64,000 bases of DNA from Xestospongia muta (GCA_963693285.1 OY848919.1:12981639-13045638); one strand, 5' to 3'. Counted from the first letter of the stretch, positions 45,788 through 59,340 are shown. Notes: generated by a model not told the origin, from the sequence alone. Translations and numbers: made by a program.

Positions 45788-48700
45788 CTATAATCAATGA
45801 GAAAGTAAATAATTATAAGTATAGTCTTTGGTAGAAAAGTAGCTGTAGTTTAAAATATAAAAGACTAAATGATTAGTCTCATCCCAACATAAGTACTGTG
45901 AGAACCTACATATAACATACATTAAACATACATGTAAATTATGACCAATAAATTGCTACATTTGAGGTTGATGACGGCCTTTATTTCTTATAACAGGTAA
46001 CATGTGACTAGCATTACCTTGTAAAACATATGATTCAATTTCTTGGCTAACTTGAGTCTGTCCAATGACTTTGCTCCTTACAGCAGTAATGATACTATAC
46101 CAAGTCACTTCTACACATTGATTAATCCAGCATTGTAATACTTTAGACAGCTTGTTGGCATTTGATAGACTTTGTTGTTGTAGACCTTCAAGTTCTTCAT
46201 TAGGAATTTTCAGTGCTACTCCTATTTCATACCACATTTGTTCAATACCAGCTAATAGGTTAAGAAGTGCATGTCTATCTGGTACTGAGTCAAGTGCATG
46301 ACCTATATGGACAATGATAGTGAACTCATTGTATACATTGTTTTAACTAAGCTAATTTAGATCTCCCAATACAAATAACAATATAATTATCCTATTTAAA
46401 TTGATTTTGTTAATGGAAGCTAAATGCAGTAAAAGTACTTTTAAAAGCTAATACTATACTTGATGTTCCTTCTTAAAATAAAGATGACTATATATAATAC
46501 AATCGATTACTTACCATTTCTAATATATCGTATAATATTTATCTTCCTGTTATCAGATTTGATTCCTGTTAATGGTACACTATATTTTATTACATCCACT
46601 GTATCAGATTCATGTCTAGCAGACACTGTGATCAGTATAGAAGGACAAGATGGAGGATCATTAGAACCAAACATGTCCACATCACTTTGATATAATACCT
46701 GTAAAATTATTTATCAACATATGTACATCTATAGTATCCTACATACCACTGGTTCTTGGTGAGGGTAGATATTCCATCCATTAAAAGGATACTCTTGTTT
46801 TTCATTAAGGATTAATTCAATGTAACCATCATTATTTTCAAATGTAAAGGATAAGCGAGCGTCTTTCTCAATATCAGATGGAAGAGAATTCTTTATATAC
46901 TATATATATGTATTTTATTATAATATACAATTCTATTAATGTTTTACTTACCTCTAGCAAAGCATTGAGATGTTTAGCAACCACAAAATGCATTAACCAT
47001 TTGGTACCATGACATTTAACCTCATATACTATCTGAGCTACATATTTGTTACAAGGAGATGAATTGCTAACAGGAGACACATCTACAGAGGAATATATGT
47101 ATCAATATTAATAAAACTATTAGTCTACCTTTTGTCTGGGACTGTTCACTAGGTAGAGTTGATGAGTGAGGAAATCGTGGACTATGTTCTAAACTAGATG
47201 TGGATATGTCTACAGAACTGGGCTTATTATCAGTTGATGAAAATGGTGTCAATGACTTTGTTCTGTCTATTATGGTTCCAATATCAGAACTCATTACTGA
47301 ATTGTCTACAATGAGAAGATTTGTTGTAAAGTTTCTAAAACTAAACAATTACACATAATTACAAATATTTGTAGTGTTATCCATTAACTACACAGTCATT
47401 AGTATCATATGTACTGTATAGTCAGAAAACCTGGTGGATTGGCATATTTGTGCATGTACCATCAAATTTAATACCAATGTTAATTTATGTTTAGTGGGTG
47501 GAGTTTACTTTGACATTGCAAAAGAGAACACCAAAACAGGAATGGCTTTATTCAAATATTTTTCAAAAGAATCATTGTCTACATACCTAGGGACTAACAG
47601 AAGAGCAGGTCAATTGTGCAATTGTAGAGTGAAGTACAGCCAAATTTTACTTTTAATTTTCAAGATTATCATTCAATCTGTCAAATATAATTCCTGCCAA
47701 CTTTTCTGGCTATACAGTATAATGTTTCTACCAATGAAGCAATTGCAACTATATATATTATATATTAGTGGAACCATAAATGTCTTTAATAACAAATGAA
47801 TCAAGTTTTATGAAATATATATTAATCATTTACTCACTGTTAGTTGATGTCTCAGTGACATCAGTAGATATATCCTTTGTCTTCTTTGTTTCCTGTGAGC
47901 CTTATAAAATAATGATTAAACATCTTATCATGTTAGCTTTAATTTATACTATAGCTAAGTAATTAAATACTATGAATTTAATGAATACAAAGCATAAAAA
48001 ATGGTTGAAGAGGCTATCATATTGTATATATCAATCACATGATGAAATAGTAGCAGCAGCTATTATATTCAATGAGGAAATAATTAGTAATAACACTATA
48101 CAATGTGATAGGTACATAATAGTCATGTACTTGTTAGTATCTCCTTTACAGAACACTGACTTATATATAACTATAATGTATAGTATGTAGGTTACCTGAT
48201 TTATCATTGGATTTGGTAGAGATCTGTTCACTAGTGTCAATAAGAATACTCTCCTTCTCTTGTAGAGCATGTAAATCTGACAATAAAAGATGACAAGAGA
48301 AATAATGCCTTGTTTAAGTAATAAATCAGAATTTAAGTTGACAGTTATATATAACATACCAGGAATGACTTCTTTCTTGCCAAGATAAAGTAAAGCCTCC
48401 TCAAGTTGTGTCAATGTACCTCCTTTTAGAGACCATTCCTCTAACAAGTACTTCACTTGATCAGTAGAATATCTTTTATTTCTGATATCAGTCAGTACAG
48501 ACTGATCTATATTAAGTTGTAGACCAAGTTGTTCCCAATCCTCTTGTACTGGTTGTAGAATAACAGCCAGTGTGGGAAGATAACTGGAAGTATCTGAAGT
48601 AATATATCATAAATAAAATACTTAATTGTTGCAATTTCAACCTTTAGTCTTTAGGAGCTGTTGCTTATATTCTTGGAGTTTTGTTTGAAGTGTTGTTATG

Positions 48701-51700
48701 ATCTCTTGACTCTCTTCCTTTTCTCTAGTAACAGACTGTAGTTTACGAGTAAGAAGAGCTATATGTCTATCTTTCTTTTGTTTTGTACCATAGAGGTAAT
48801 GATCATCACTAGTAGAAGCAGTAACTATAATTAATGAGAAAATAAATAGTAATAAAAATAGTCTTTTGTATAAAAGTAGCTGTAGTACAGATAAATAAGT
48901 ACAAGACTAAATGATTAGTCTCATTTTCAGCTTTTTTTGCTATAAGCATGACCAGCTGGAGACAAGATTACTAAACTGTATTCTCATCAATTTTATTGAT
49001 AATTATGGCATTTCAAAAAGTGGTTGTTTGAGTGAGTTGCGGAAACTGCTAGTTTTGTTTTGAAGTGCTCAAAATTATATATTAGGTCTACAAAAGGAAA
49101 TAACTCTATAAAATTAATTGTGTTGTAGCATCTGTGAAAATAATTGCTAAAATCATTTAATTTTTTGAGTTTTCAATGGCTACAAAAGAAAAAGTAGAGA
49201 CAAAAAGGCCTTTCTTTAATTTCTATTGTAATTTTTAGAAACGTTGCTTTGACCTGTAAATCAGTCATCACTTATGCAGAAAGAAAGTTTGTCAATTGTC
49301 AAGTATTGAGACTGCAATATTATATTACAATGATTTTGCAATATCAATATATTTCATTGGACAATCAAATACATAGGAATTGTTAATGCTATTACTATTT
49401 TTTGCAATTATAACATGATTCAATTAAGTAAGTAAATAGTACATACCTGTTTCAATTGGCTTTTCCATTACAAAATAGAGTTTCTTTTTAATACTAGGAC
49501 TAAAAGTCTCACAAAGTTTCTGGTGTTGTTCAGATAATACAAGCTGCTGTAGTGTAGTATGTTCAGTTAGTGCAGTACTGATTTTCCTAATATCATCCTC
49601 ATTCAGTGAAGTATTGCGGAGATATAGTATTTCTAATGATGTACTTGTTTTTATTAGTTTAACTATTGGATTGGTACTAGCTGAAGTGATCCCAAGATTA
49701 TTGCTGAGAGCTAACATAGTCAATGTTTGATTTTTAGCAACCCCTTCACAGATATATTGAACACCTTTATCAGTGATATCACAGTTGGAGAGATCTAGTG
49801 CTTTCAATGTCTTGTTATTACTTATTACATTAGACAAGTAGATTACATCATCATCTGTGATTGGAACATTCCACAGGAATAATCCCTCAAGTGAAGTGTC
49901 AGTATGTGCTAGAGCATAACTAACTTGTTTGATACTACCAGTAGGGAGAGAGGAGGAGATAAATAATAGTTTCTTTACTTTAGTAAATTTTGTTGACAAC
50001 GTTGATATACATCTTTCATCCAGTGTAGTGTCCTCTATATAAAGTTCCCTCACTGCAAACTGATCAAGATTGTCTATAAGTACTTGGGCACTTTCAGTAG
50101 TTGATGATCGGAGTTCAATACGCCATAATGATTCTTCTCTTATCATTTTTTCTCGTTTTAATCTACTCACAATATTTTCACATTGTTCAATAGTTGGTGA
50201 AATGACTAGGACACTATTGTCATCATGTCTCCAATGAACACTTGCAGTGTCTCCTGTTTAAAGCAAAGTTAGTAATACAGTTGTAGTTAAATATATACAT
50301 AAAGGACATACAGGTTTACTTAGTGTTCACAAGTCTGCTGATTATATATATATACAGATCATTGGAAGAGTCAAATTCATTATATCTCTGACTATAAAGT
50401 AGATCTTCAGTTTTCCAAAGCTAGCTATTTCCTTTAACATATTTACTACAATGAACTATATATATCATTCTGTTTTATTGATAAATTTCAATTCAAATAT
50501 TGCTGTGCATTTTAAAAACTCCTTAAAAAGGCATGCACATGTATAACTGTTTTCACCTTGATATATCTAGGTTTACATCTGGTTCATACTCACCAAAATA
50601 TATGAAGGTGCAAACTAGGTATGTTTAAACTAAATACAACAATGAACTACATATAACATTACTTATTTGGGATTCAATGACCATGCTTTTAAAAACAATA
50701 TTTCAAATATCTTAATAAAACGGACGTACAGAATTAAGTATAGAATTGTCTATAGTCTCCTTTCCATTGTATATCAGACAGAATGAAAAACAATTCAATG
50801 TAGCATGCATGATATATATAATTGTATAGTACACATCATAGACAATACATGTACCTAATATCTTAAGATTACTAAACATGTTATTGTCATTTTTATTAGC
50901 TTACGTTTCAATCCATATTTAAATGATATTTTGTTAGCCATATCTCCAAATGCTTTCCATAATAAACCATCAATGTCATTGAGAGTGAGGTCATCTGTTC
51001 GTTGCCATTCAAGTACAAACATGATTGATTCATATTTAAAAGAAGTTGAGACTGACGTTACATCCAATACATTGTCTTTAAACTCCACACAAATCTTATC
51101 AACTGATGATTTGTAGGTTGTGATATGAGGTCTAGCATTTTCAATGTTATAATGATCAACTATTGTCTCCAAGCAGTCAATATTAGTTACAGTACACTTC
51201 TCTTTTATTGTTAACACCATGACGTCATCAAACGATTCAGCTAAAGATAATTGAGGTTTTAGGTCTTGGAAACTTGTTCCAAGAAACATTTTCAATTTGT
51301 CAAGTGAAGGGGTCAAGGCCCCTTTAATAAGAGGTACAATAATATCAATAAATTCTCTAAATTTTGCTTTTATTTGTTTGAAATAAAGAATATAATTAGG
51401 AGATAAATGAAACTTTATTTCGCCACCTAACATGTGATAAATATTACATTGTGACAAGAATTATAACAGTGCGCATCTTACTAGCTTTTTTTATAATAGT
51501 TATTATTACATTATATACAAGCAATAAAAGACTAACTTTGAGTAGTTGTTGATGTAGTATTCAGTGTGGGAGTAGTAAGAACATCCATAATAATACCTGT
51601 TAGGGTAACAATAAATTAATACATATATTTACTACACAGTCTTACTAGATTGGTTTGGAAGTGATTGAGGAAACAATGAGTCTATAGAAATTCTATAATT

Positions 51701-54700
51701 TAAACAAACTATATATTATAAACACTTACCATATTCTTCAAGTATATCATTTGCTACACGTACTGTCTCTTCTGATTGTAATAAGACAGTACTAAATACT
51801 CTCAATTGGTTAGGATCATCAGATACAGTACTAGATAGTGCTTTCAATGGACTATTAGCTAATGATCCTCTTGAGCTCTCCACTTCATCAAATATTTCCT
51901 TAGAGATGACTCCCTCTGTATATAATGTCTGAACTATATCCACTGGAAGAGTGAGCTTTGACAATATTTCAGAGTGATGTTGTAGTATCTGAATGACAAC
52001 CTCTCTTTGAACTGTTTTATGAAGAAAAGACAGACATAATGAATTAAGTTCTAAATAACATATTCTCTACTCACTTTCTCTTAAAACTTTCATATATTTC
52101 TCAGCTAGTACACTTTCATTGATGACTGGATTGAGTAGTGTGTCTATGATCTCTCTTCTTGTAGGATTGTGACTAGTACTTAGCCACAATTCAAACATCT
52201 TTAAAACTTTACTATCATCATCTTTGTACTGCTGATCAATATTGTCTAGATCACCACTAGTATCTAACTTGAGGAGTTCACCAAACTTGTACCACTTAGT
52301 ACTAATAGTGACATGTTGATATAACTCATCAACAGTTGGTTTTCCATTCAAGAAGTCACTAGTTATACCTTGAGGTAAATGAATTTGAACACCTAAATAA
52401 AAACATAATACAAATGAATTATATATTGTGATAACTAACATTTGTTTTTACCTAGATCTTCTGGTAACTCAACACTCACTCCCATTTCCTGAAACTTTTG
52501 TTGAACAGTTGAAGACTTGAGATATTCTACAACATCAGAGAGAACTGAAGGAAACACAGATAAGTCATGATGATACAGTTATCTCTTAATTCACTAAGCA
52601 GAAATGATTCAAAATGAGGAAGATCAGACTCATCAATGAAGTTAGAGAGAGTTTTCTTTTTCCAATGTTCTTCTAGTTTAAAGATAACTCTTGGTAATCC
52701 AATAGGAACTGCAGGTTTTTGTTTAGAATTTTGATGAAAAATAGGTATGATGTCTTTAAAGGTTGTATTACTAATAAGCTTAACATATAAGTCTTCATAT
52801 TGGTTAAACTTGCTTGCTATATTTTGATCTTCAGCTAATTCACTGATTTCCTTTAATAGGACATAATTAAGATAACCATAAAAATCATGTCGGTGCAAAA
52901 AAAGGAATAGGTCATCCATATTGCTAATTTTACAAAGCTCTTGTTGATATTTCTCCACCTCTTTCATCTTAGAATTCCATTTTGTACGACTGTGAAAAGA
53001 TAATTTTTGATCGATCAGCAATATCACATTACTCAGTTCAATTTCTTTTTCCAGAAGTGAACATTTGACTGCTATTGATAACTTTTGAAACATTCTCTGT
53101 AGTTTACAAGCTATTTGCTCCAAATCTTTCATTTCATCAATTTTTTGAAGTAAGTCAGTTAATAAATCTATAAAAAAATGTAATTACCACACATTATTAT
53201 TACCTCATTAAGATGGGAATTAATAATTTCATAATTAAATAATTAATGTTTGAGCATTTCAAGGAAGTCATTACCAGAATGTCTAATCCTATAATGTCTA
53301 ACAAGATTCCCTTGTGTATGGTTTGCTACCTGGGAAGTCAAGAGACATATATAATCGATTTTTTATGTGCAGAAGCCATAAAATGTGACCTTTACGTATT
53401 TCCTGTAGAGATCATGTCTGATTTTGAGCTTCCATCAGTGCAATCATTTGAGCTTCAGTTTCATGATGCTTGTATTCATGACTGCTACTTTCATTTTTCA
53501 CAGTGTCTGTGGAGAAAGTACAGAATTTTGGATTGGTGGAAGAGTACAAAGAAGATGGATGTATCAGGCAATTTATACAAAAGAGTGCAGCCATTGCTTT
53601 GTACCATCCAATTTTGTTCAAGTTGCTTGGGATAGATTAAAAGCTGAAATATCAGATGATGACAAGGTGAAGAGCTACTCAGAATAGTTTGACCAAACCT
53701 GGATGAATGGTCAGTTAGACCCCATATGTGGAACTACTTTACACACAATGGCCCCAGAACCAACAACCATTTAGAAGGATGACACAATAGATTAAAAAGA
53801 ATTGCAAGAAAGGCACATCCTAACTTCTATGAAATGCTTGAACTCTTTCAGAAAGAACAAGCTGCTACTGAAGTCACTGTTCTACAGCTATAAGTAAGAG
53901 GATTACATAAAGCTAAAAGATGAAAGATAGTCCAAAGAGAAGATAAGATAAAATTGCTGAAAGATGAGCTTACTAATGAAAACAGAAGCATTGACTTGTA
54001 CATTTCTGCAATTAGACACTGTGTTGTTTGTTTCGTTTGATTTTTAAATAAACTTTTTCAAATTAGATAGCTAATTACAATCAATTCATTATCACATAGT
54101 TATCACGTGTTAGACATTATGAGATTAGACAGTCTGGGATGTTTCCTTTCAAGGCTACCTAACAAAAATGTGAAAAGCTCATCAGAATCACTACTTCAAA
54201 AATGTAAAAGATGTGTTAATGGCAAAACATTTTTATTAAGTGAGATATCATTCTGAAACTGTTTTGAACCCTTTCAATATCCACCATTTTGTCACACATA
54301 GTGGTTGGGTCTATAAACAACTTTCATTTTTCATTTTCATTTTTTGCAATGTTTACATGTGTGGCTTTGTGTTATTTGTTTGTATAGTTTTGCTAAAGAA
54401 TTTAGATACCACATACTGTAAGTTTAACAGTATAGTGGTAGCTTAACTTAATACTCATTACACTGTAAGGATGCCTAATATTATTTCCACAAGATTTTAG
54501 TTTAACAGCACACCAATTTTTATGTCTTAGAGAGGTCTGTTGACATTGTTGCTTGTTGTAAGAAAATTAATAGAAATTATGTCATTGTTTTAAACCTGTT
54601 GCAATGAATAAGACATATCAATATACACTTACCTGTTGGATTTTGAAATGTAAGTACAGTTTGATCTGTGGGAATAAATTATAATTTTCAACAGCAAAGT

Positions 54701-56209
54701 GTACATTGTAGAAACAAATGACTCACTTTGTTCATTAGATATATCTTGTTCTACTACATGTACTGTGTCTACTGATTGTAACAAGGCATTTGATAGGCTA
54801 GAATCCTCTGGAATAACTTTTTGTAATACTTGACTGAATGATTTTTCTGTAATAAAGTAAAAGGTAATAAAGCCACTTCCCAAGGATTTGTCTTGTTGTT
54901 GTTCAGAACACCAAAATAATCAACATATGCACATTAAAACTGAATGATATATTTTAAGTTATAAGTGCAACTAACCTTTGTTTTTACCTAGATCTTCTGG
55001 TAATTCAACACTCACTCCCATTTTTTGTAACTTTTGTTGAACAGCTGAAGACACGAAATATTCAAGAACATCAGAAAGAACTGAAGGGAACACAGCATAA
55101 GTGATTACGATACAGTTCTCTCTTAATTCATGAAGCAAAAATGATTCAAAATGGAGATCAGACTCATTAATGAAGTTAGAGAGAGTTTTCTTTTGCCAAT
55201 GGTCTTCAAGACAAAAGATGATTATTGGTAATCCAATGGGAGCTATAGGTTTTAGATCAGGATTTTGACGGAAGGTAGATATGATATCTTTGAAGGTTGC
55301 TTTACTAATGAGCTTAACGTACAATTCTTCATACTTCTCAAACTTGCTTGCTATAATTTCATCTTCAGATATTCGACTGATTTCCTTTAATAGGACATAA
55401 TTAAGATAACTAATGAAATAGTATTTCAGCAAAAAATCATCAAAAAGACTATCCATATCTTGAATTTCATGAAGTTTTTGTCGATATTCTGCCATTTTTT
55501 GTTCCTCTTCAATATGAATATTATGCAACTTTCGATTAATGAACTTTTTCACATCACGCAGACTAACATTTTTAGTTTTAAGTGTATTTTCAACTTTAAT
55601 CACTAATAAATCGAATTCTCTCCGTAATTTCTCTGCTATTAGTTTTAAGTCCTCTGCATTGTCAACCTCTGTAAGTACACCAGTCAATACTTCTATAAAA
55701 CACACATACATTATATGTACAACATAATAAGTTACATACTGCTATAAGGTTGCCACTGATCATCAGAAGTATTCTCTTGAGTAGGATGTGGTTCAATGGA
55801 AGGTGCTCCTTCTTGCAGAGAATGACAAGGAACTAACATTAGTTATAATATTATGTACATTGTTGTATCACAATCACTTACCAGTTAAATTTGATAGTTT
55901 TTCTTCAATTTCTTTCCCAGTATCTTTCACTGGTCCACCAATGTCCAGAAGAATATCAATAAAACGTTTATATCGTTGTTGGATCTCTGAAATATTCCTA
56001 CAAGACTCAAAACCAGTTTTGAACTGCTCAAATATACTAGCAAATTCCATTGATAATGAGGATATAAGTCCCTCTGAATATGCTTTGCTAGCAAAATCCT
56101 CCATATTTCCCTTCAGTATAGTGCGAAGTCTGTCATAGTATGAGATGAAAATATCAACAACATCTCGTCTGCGGTTTGTAATATCCACAGTTTCAGTGTT
56201 GGAAGCCAT
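41878..56209 (-). CDS. G8: giant scaffold N-X-halfCARD-X-DD-CARD-Y-LRR-coil-DD-UPA-DD-coil-DD-ZU5-UPA-DD-basic tail
   Basis: No promoter module lies inside this 14.3 kb, and exons follow in compatible phases: 55882-56209, 55740-55811, 54988-55692, 54727-54846, 54633-54665, 52452-53167, 52075-52392, 51730-52011, 51646-51681, 51537-51596, 50905-51426, 49447-50253, 48642-48824, 48360-48593, 48196-48276, 47838-47900, 47129-47305, 46952-47082, 46747-46899, 46515-46698, (46410-46471), 46018-46302, then the DD-ZU5-UPA-DD-tail block 41878-45787. Joined, about 2700 codons. Two weak points: the second X exon lacks one base near 52558 (frame broken), and exon 46410-46471 has lost its usual donor and runs to a stop, so a first product may end there. 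It may be one gene, two fused genes, or a decaying array. Confidence 0.5.
46515..47305 (-). other. Orphan UPA module (ZU5 deleted) in G8
   Basis: Linker 47129-47305 and the three UPA exons are present, but the ZU5 exon and the preceding one are gone. At about 47310-47340 the start of a coiled-coil exon runs straight into the acceptor of the linker, marking the deletion joint. Frame across the exons is intact. Confidence 0.7.
47414..47717. mobile_element. TA-flanked MITE in a G8 intron
   Basis: CTGTATAGTCAGAAAA at the left, TTTTCTGGCTATACAG at the right, TA on both sides; 304 bases. The interior is longer than that of its sister at 34411-34624. Confidence 0.8.
48360..48824 (-). other. Coiled coil and death domain 2 of G8
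   Basis: Exon 48642-48824 gives a long heptad helix (VTREKEESQEIITTLQTKLQ). Exon 48360-48593 gives a death domain: LPTLAVILQPVQEDWEQLGL, DQSVLTDIRNK, VKYLLEEWSL and LTQLEEALLYLGKKE. Copies at 45605-45787 and 45318-45551. Confidence 0.75.
48825..49446. other. Long G8 intron after the LRR exon
   Basis: AT-rich, no coding exon or element ends seen. Confidence 0.5.
49447..50253 (-). other. Leucine-rich repeat exon of G8
   Basis: A single 807-base phase 1-1 exon, 269 residues. Repeats of the NLR/ribonuclease-inhibitor type: LEGLFLWNVPITDDDVIYLS, LKALDLSNCDITDKGVQYI, LTMLALSNNLGITS, LEILYLRNTSLNEDDIRKIS and LQQLVLSEQHQKL. About seven repeats. It starts with the same phase and GD residues as the GTPase exon of G1 and follows the same truncated Y exon. 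LRRs usually sense ligands; here no NACHT ATPase is present. Confidence 0.85.
50254..50904. other. G8 intron shared with G1
   Basis: Closely parallels 1297-1923 (ACAGGTTTACTTAGTGTTCA; ATCATTGGAAGAGTCAAATTC). The Y exon and this intron were copied together, with an LRR exon on one side and a GTPase exon on the other. Confidence 0.7.
53300..53910 (+). mobile_element. Dead MULE-type transposase fragment in a G8 intron (copy 2)
   Basis: Near-identical to 20190-20800. Retains HDCYFHFSQCLWRK, a MULE motif that is damaged in copy 1, and the shared TGA after NNHLEG. The surrounding intron 53168-54632 parallels 20068-21516 end to end. Confidence 0.8.
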
Positions 56210-56256
56210 TGTATAAAGAAAGGGCGTATCAGGGCGAGGTCCTTAAAGCTATCAAT

Positions 56257-56328
56257 CTGCGCATGCTCAATTAAGGTATGAATTATATTAAATTTGGGTG
56301 GAGCTCATTTGCAGTTTTTGCAGACACA
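56257..56328. promoter_or_regulatory. Promoter module copy 8 (G8 / gene P copy 2)
   Basis: TCTGCGCATGCTCAATTAAG, AATTTGGGTGGAGCTCATT and TTTTTGCAGACACA. G8 starts 48 bases to the left, intact gene P copy 2 directly to the right. Confidence 0.7.
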
Positions 56329-58159
56329 ATGGAGAGAGAAGTCAGTTTCCTACGTTGTTCTAAGGTCAGTCATTCTCCTAGTACACAGTACATATATAAA
56401 GTGATCTATATAGCTCAGTAGTTATGTTGAGTTCAACAAGATGATACATGGACTACAACAGTCTGTACATGGATACAACAGAGGAGAGTCACTCCATACA
56501 ACATCTACTAGGTACATTACCTGTGTGTGTCAGTATTACTATGAGATAATAGTACTATATACTGCAGTATATGATCACTTACTGTAGGAAAGGAACATGT
56601 ACTGAATATAACTTTTATCAGACATTAACAATAATGTTGAATCAAGTACTCAAGTATGTCACATGATTACTTGTTTTATAATTGTCTCTCTCTCTCTCCT
56701 ATCATTGTTGTCTCTGTAGTAATCCTCATGTTGAAATACAACATCAAGAACTGTTAACTATATATCAATGGTTTTGTCTTAATAGACCATACACATCACA
56801 GGTAATAGTTACTAGTTATATTACTAGTTATTATATCTATAGAAGATCAACACTAGTGCTCTAAAACCTCAACTATTTCTGACAAAGTCTCGTACACAAA
56901 AAGGAGGAGGAGGAGGGGCTAGTAGACCTCAAACTGCTCCAGCTGCTCTTGGCTATGTAAGTAGTATACATATTGTCCACACTATTATATACTATGTGTT
57001 AACAGTAACTATGATATATGATAATATATAGTGATTGATATGTTAACACTTAACATCATTTATTAGTTAACACTATCTCTCTATAGACCACACCTACATC
57101 CTCTTGTAAAACCCCTCTCTGTCCTCCGTCCACTCCAGCTCCTTTATTAGGGTTTACATCCACTTATGTCGCACACTCACTACACACCTCACAACGACCA
57201 CCTACACACTCACCATCTCCTAGTGAGTTAGAAAAAGTAGAGAAGAGAAGACAACCACTACTTAATAGATCAGAGAGGAGAGATAGCAGTACTGATAGTA
57301 CTACAGATAATACTGAACACAGACATACAAGGTATAATGGTATATTATAATGTGAGGTGAAGTGATATATCATATATTAGGACATTGACTCCTAGTACAA
57401 TATATTTGACTGCTTCAAGTATAGCAGCTGATATGACACTTGATAGGATGACAGTAAGTACATACAATACTACATTATAATATGATCTATTAATAACTCT
57501 AGTCATCATTGAGGACACCATTATTATTACCATATAAACCAGTAGATCAATACAAACCTCCTGTACAATCTACCCCTCAATATATCAGTGTTAATAGGAA
57601 TGTAATAGTTACTTCAAGAGATGGTAAGAATGATACAAAGAAGACTGAAGTTACCTTGGACACTATAACTGAAGGAACAGATGAGTTAGACACAACAGAA
57701 ACTATTAAGGAGGTTGCCATGGAAACAATGATAAAATCTCTAGTAACAACCAAAGATCCACCTCCATTACAAGCAGATACACAAGTAGTCAGTGATCGTA
57801 CAAGGTCAGAGGTTGACATGATTGCTGTTCCCGTGGTTAGTATTAGAGATAAAAGAACATTGTCTACTGATAAAGTAGTGGACAGACGTACACCCAAACA
57901 CAGTATACGTCAACCTCATCAAATGGGTGTGGTTTCCTTATCCTTCCCAAATGATCAGTTACCACTTCATAGACAAACTAGACAACGACGGTTAGTTCTA
58001 TCATGTGTATAGTTTCTATCAAAGTCCATTAAATGGGTGGAGTTTGTGGGCATAAAATATTATTATATATTAATTTTTATTTTTAGGTCTCCAAAGACTC
58101 TCATGCCAATGGTTGCTGGTTTTAACAAGCACCATTATCGACCAAAAACAGTTGCCTAG
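56329..58159 (+). CDS. Gene P copy 2, intact
   Basis: Exons 56329-56364, 56414-56511, 56720-56801, 56843-56956, 57087-57331, 57381-57453, 57503-57990 and 58087-58159, each with exactly the same length as in copy 1 and no stop. In exon 4 a 3-base loss is balanced by a 3-base gain in a GGA run. Very similar to copy 1, introns included, so the duplication is young. Function unknown as for copy 1. Confidence 0.75.
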
Positions 58160-58656
58160 CAACAAACAATTAACTTTTGTTTTTAAAAAGAATTATTGCA
58201 TACAATATGTATTATATATAAAAATAACGATACTAGTATCTTTTTGTTAAGTAAAGTACTTCTATTGTAAAATTATGGAAGATAGTCTAAATCAAATTTT
58301 GAAACATGAAAAGAATGATAAGTGAATAAATGCTAATTAAATGAGTGGGCAGAGCAGTACTAACTCACACGACAAGATTGTGCAGGCATTAATTGTCCAA
58401 CTTTTTGAACAAGAGCTTGTGACAAGTAACTCATTGTCCCATAGACACCACTGGAGGCGGAGTCATAGAAATAAATGCACACACCAGCATATCCCTCACA
58501 GCAGGTAGGAACTTCACAACAACACTTAAGAGCTAACCCATTGTTTGATTTCTGTAGAGATAAGGAAGACTCCTTTAATTACAGCACATATATAAACCAC
58601 ACCCTCTAAACATATAGTCTACACGTATATTATTAAAGCAAAGAATATAGCAAATA

Positions 58657-58718
58657 CTTGGGCTAGGGATTGAACTCAAGCCTCTCCAACTTGATTGCTC
58701 TACCAATGAGCTACCAAG
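58657..58718 (-). other. tRNA-like element, copy 2
   Basis: Same as 37602-37663, with one B-box change. Duplicated with the kinase gene. Confidence 0.5.
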
Positions 58719-59340
58719 AGTCTCTGACAATTGGTGTAGTGACATCACATATATGACCAACTGAATTACTCAATTCAAACTCCATACATATATTGTGGTA
58801 CTAACTCCACCCACAATTAATGACATAATCTTACTTACTTGATCTTCTAGGAACAAGTTATTTCCTGATGTTATAATATCATCAATATTAATAATCAGTT
58901 GTAGATTTAATTGTGGATTAAGACGAACAAGGTGTGATATTATCATAATAACTTCCACTACTAGCTGACGATACTCTGGATCAGGTAGTGAATTGAGAAC
59001 TGATTCTACACGTAATGCAAATTTGAGTTCTCCAGGAGTCATCTGGAACAGGAATGAAAACATGAGTGTCAGTCCTAATATAGGAACATGACTTACTTCA
59101 TGGACTGTTGAGTTCTTGGGTAACAATTGATTACCAATAAAAATTCCTTCACATTTTTCTAAAGTGTGCCAAACATTATTATAGAACTCTGGAGGGACAC
59201 GATTAAGTGCTCCATCAATACGTCTTCTCCTCCTCCACTGTCCTTGTTTCTCTTCTTCTTCAGATTCTTCTCCAATTTCCAATGCCTACAAGAAAAATGT
59301 CAAGAATGTCTCTTTGTTTATTGGTCTATATGACCATTTC

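Noticed and set aside
47434..47799. Plus-strand frame of 121 codons
   Set aside because: It overlaps a MITE and AT-rich intron; composition is that of noncoding DNA.
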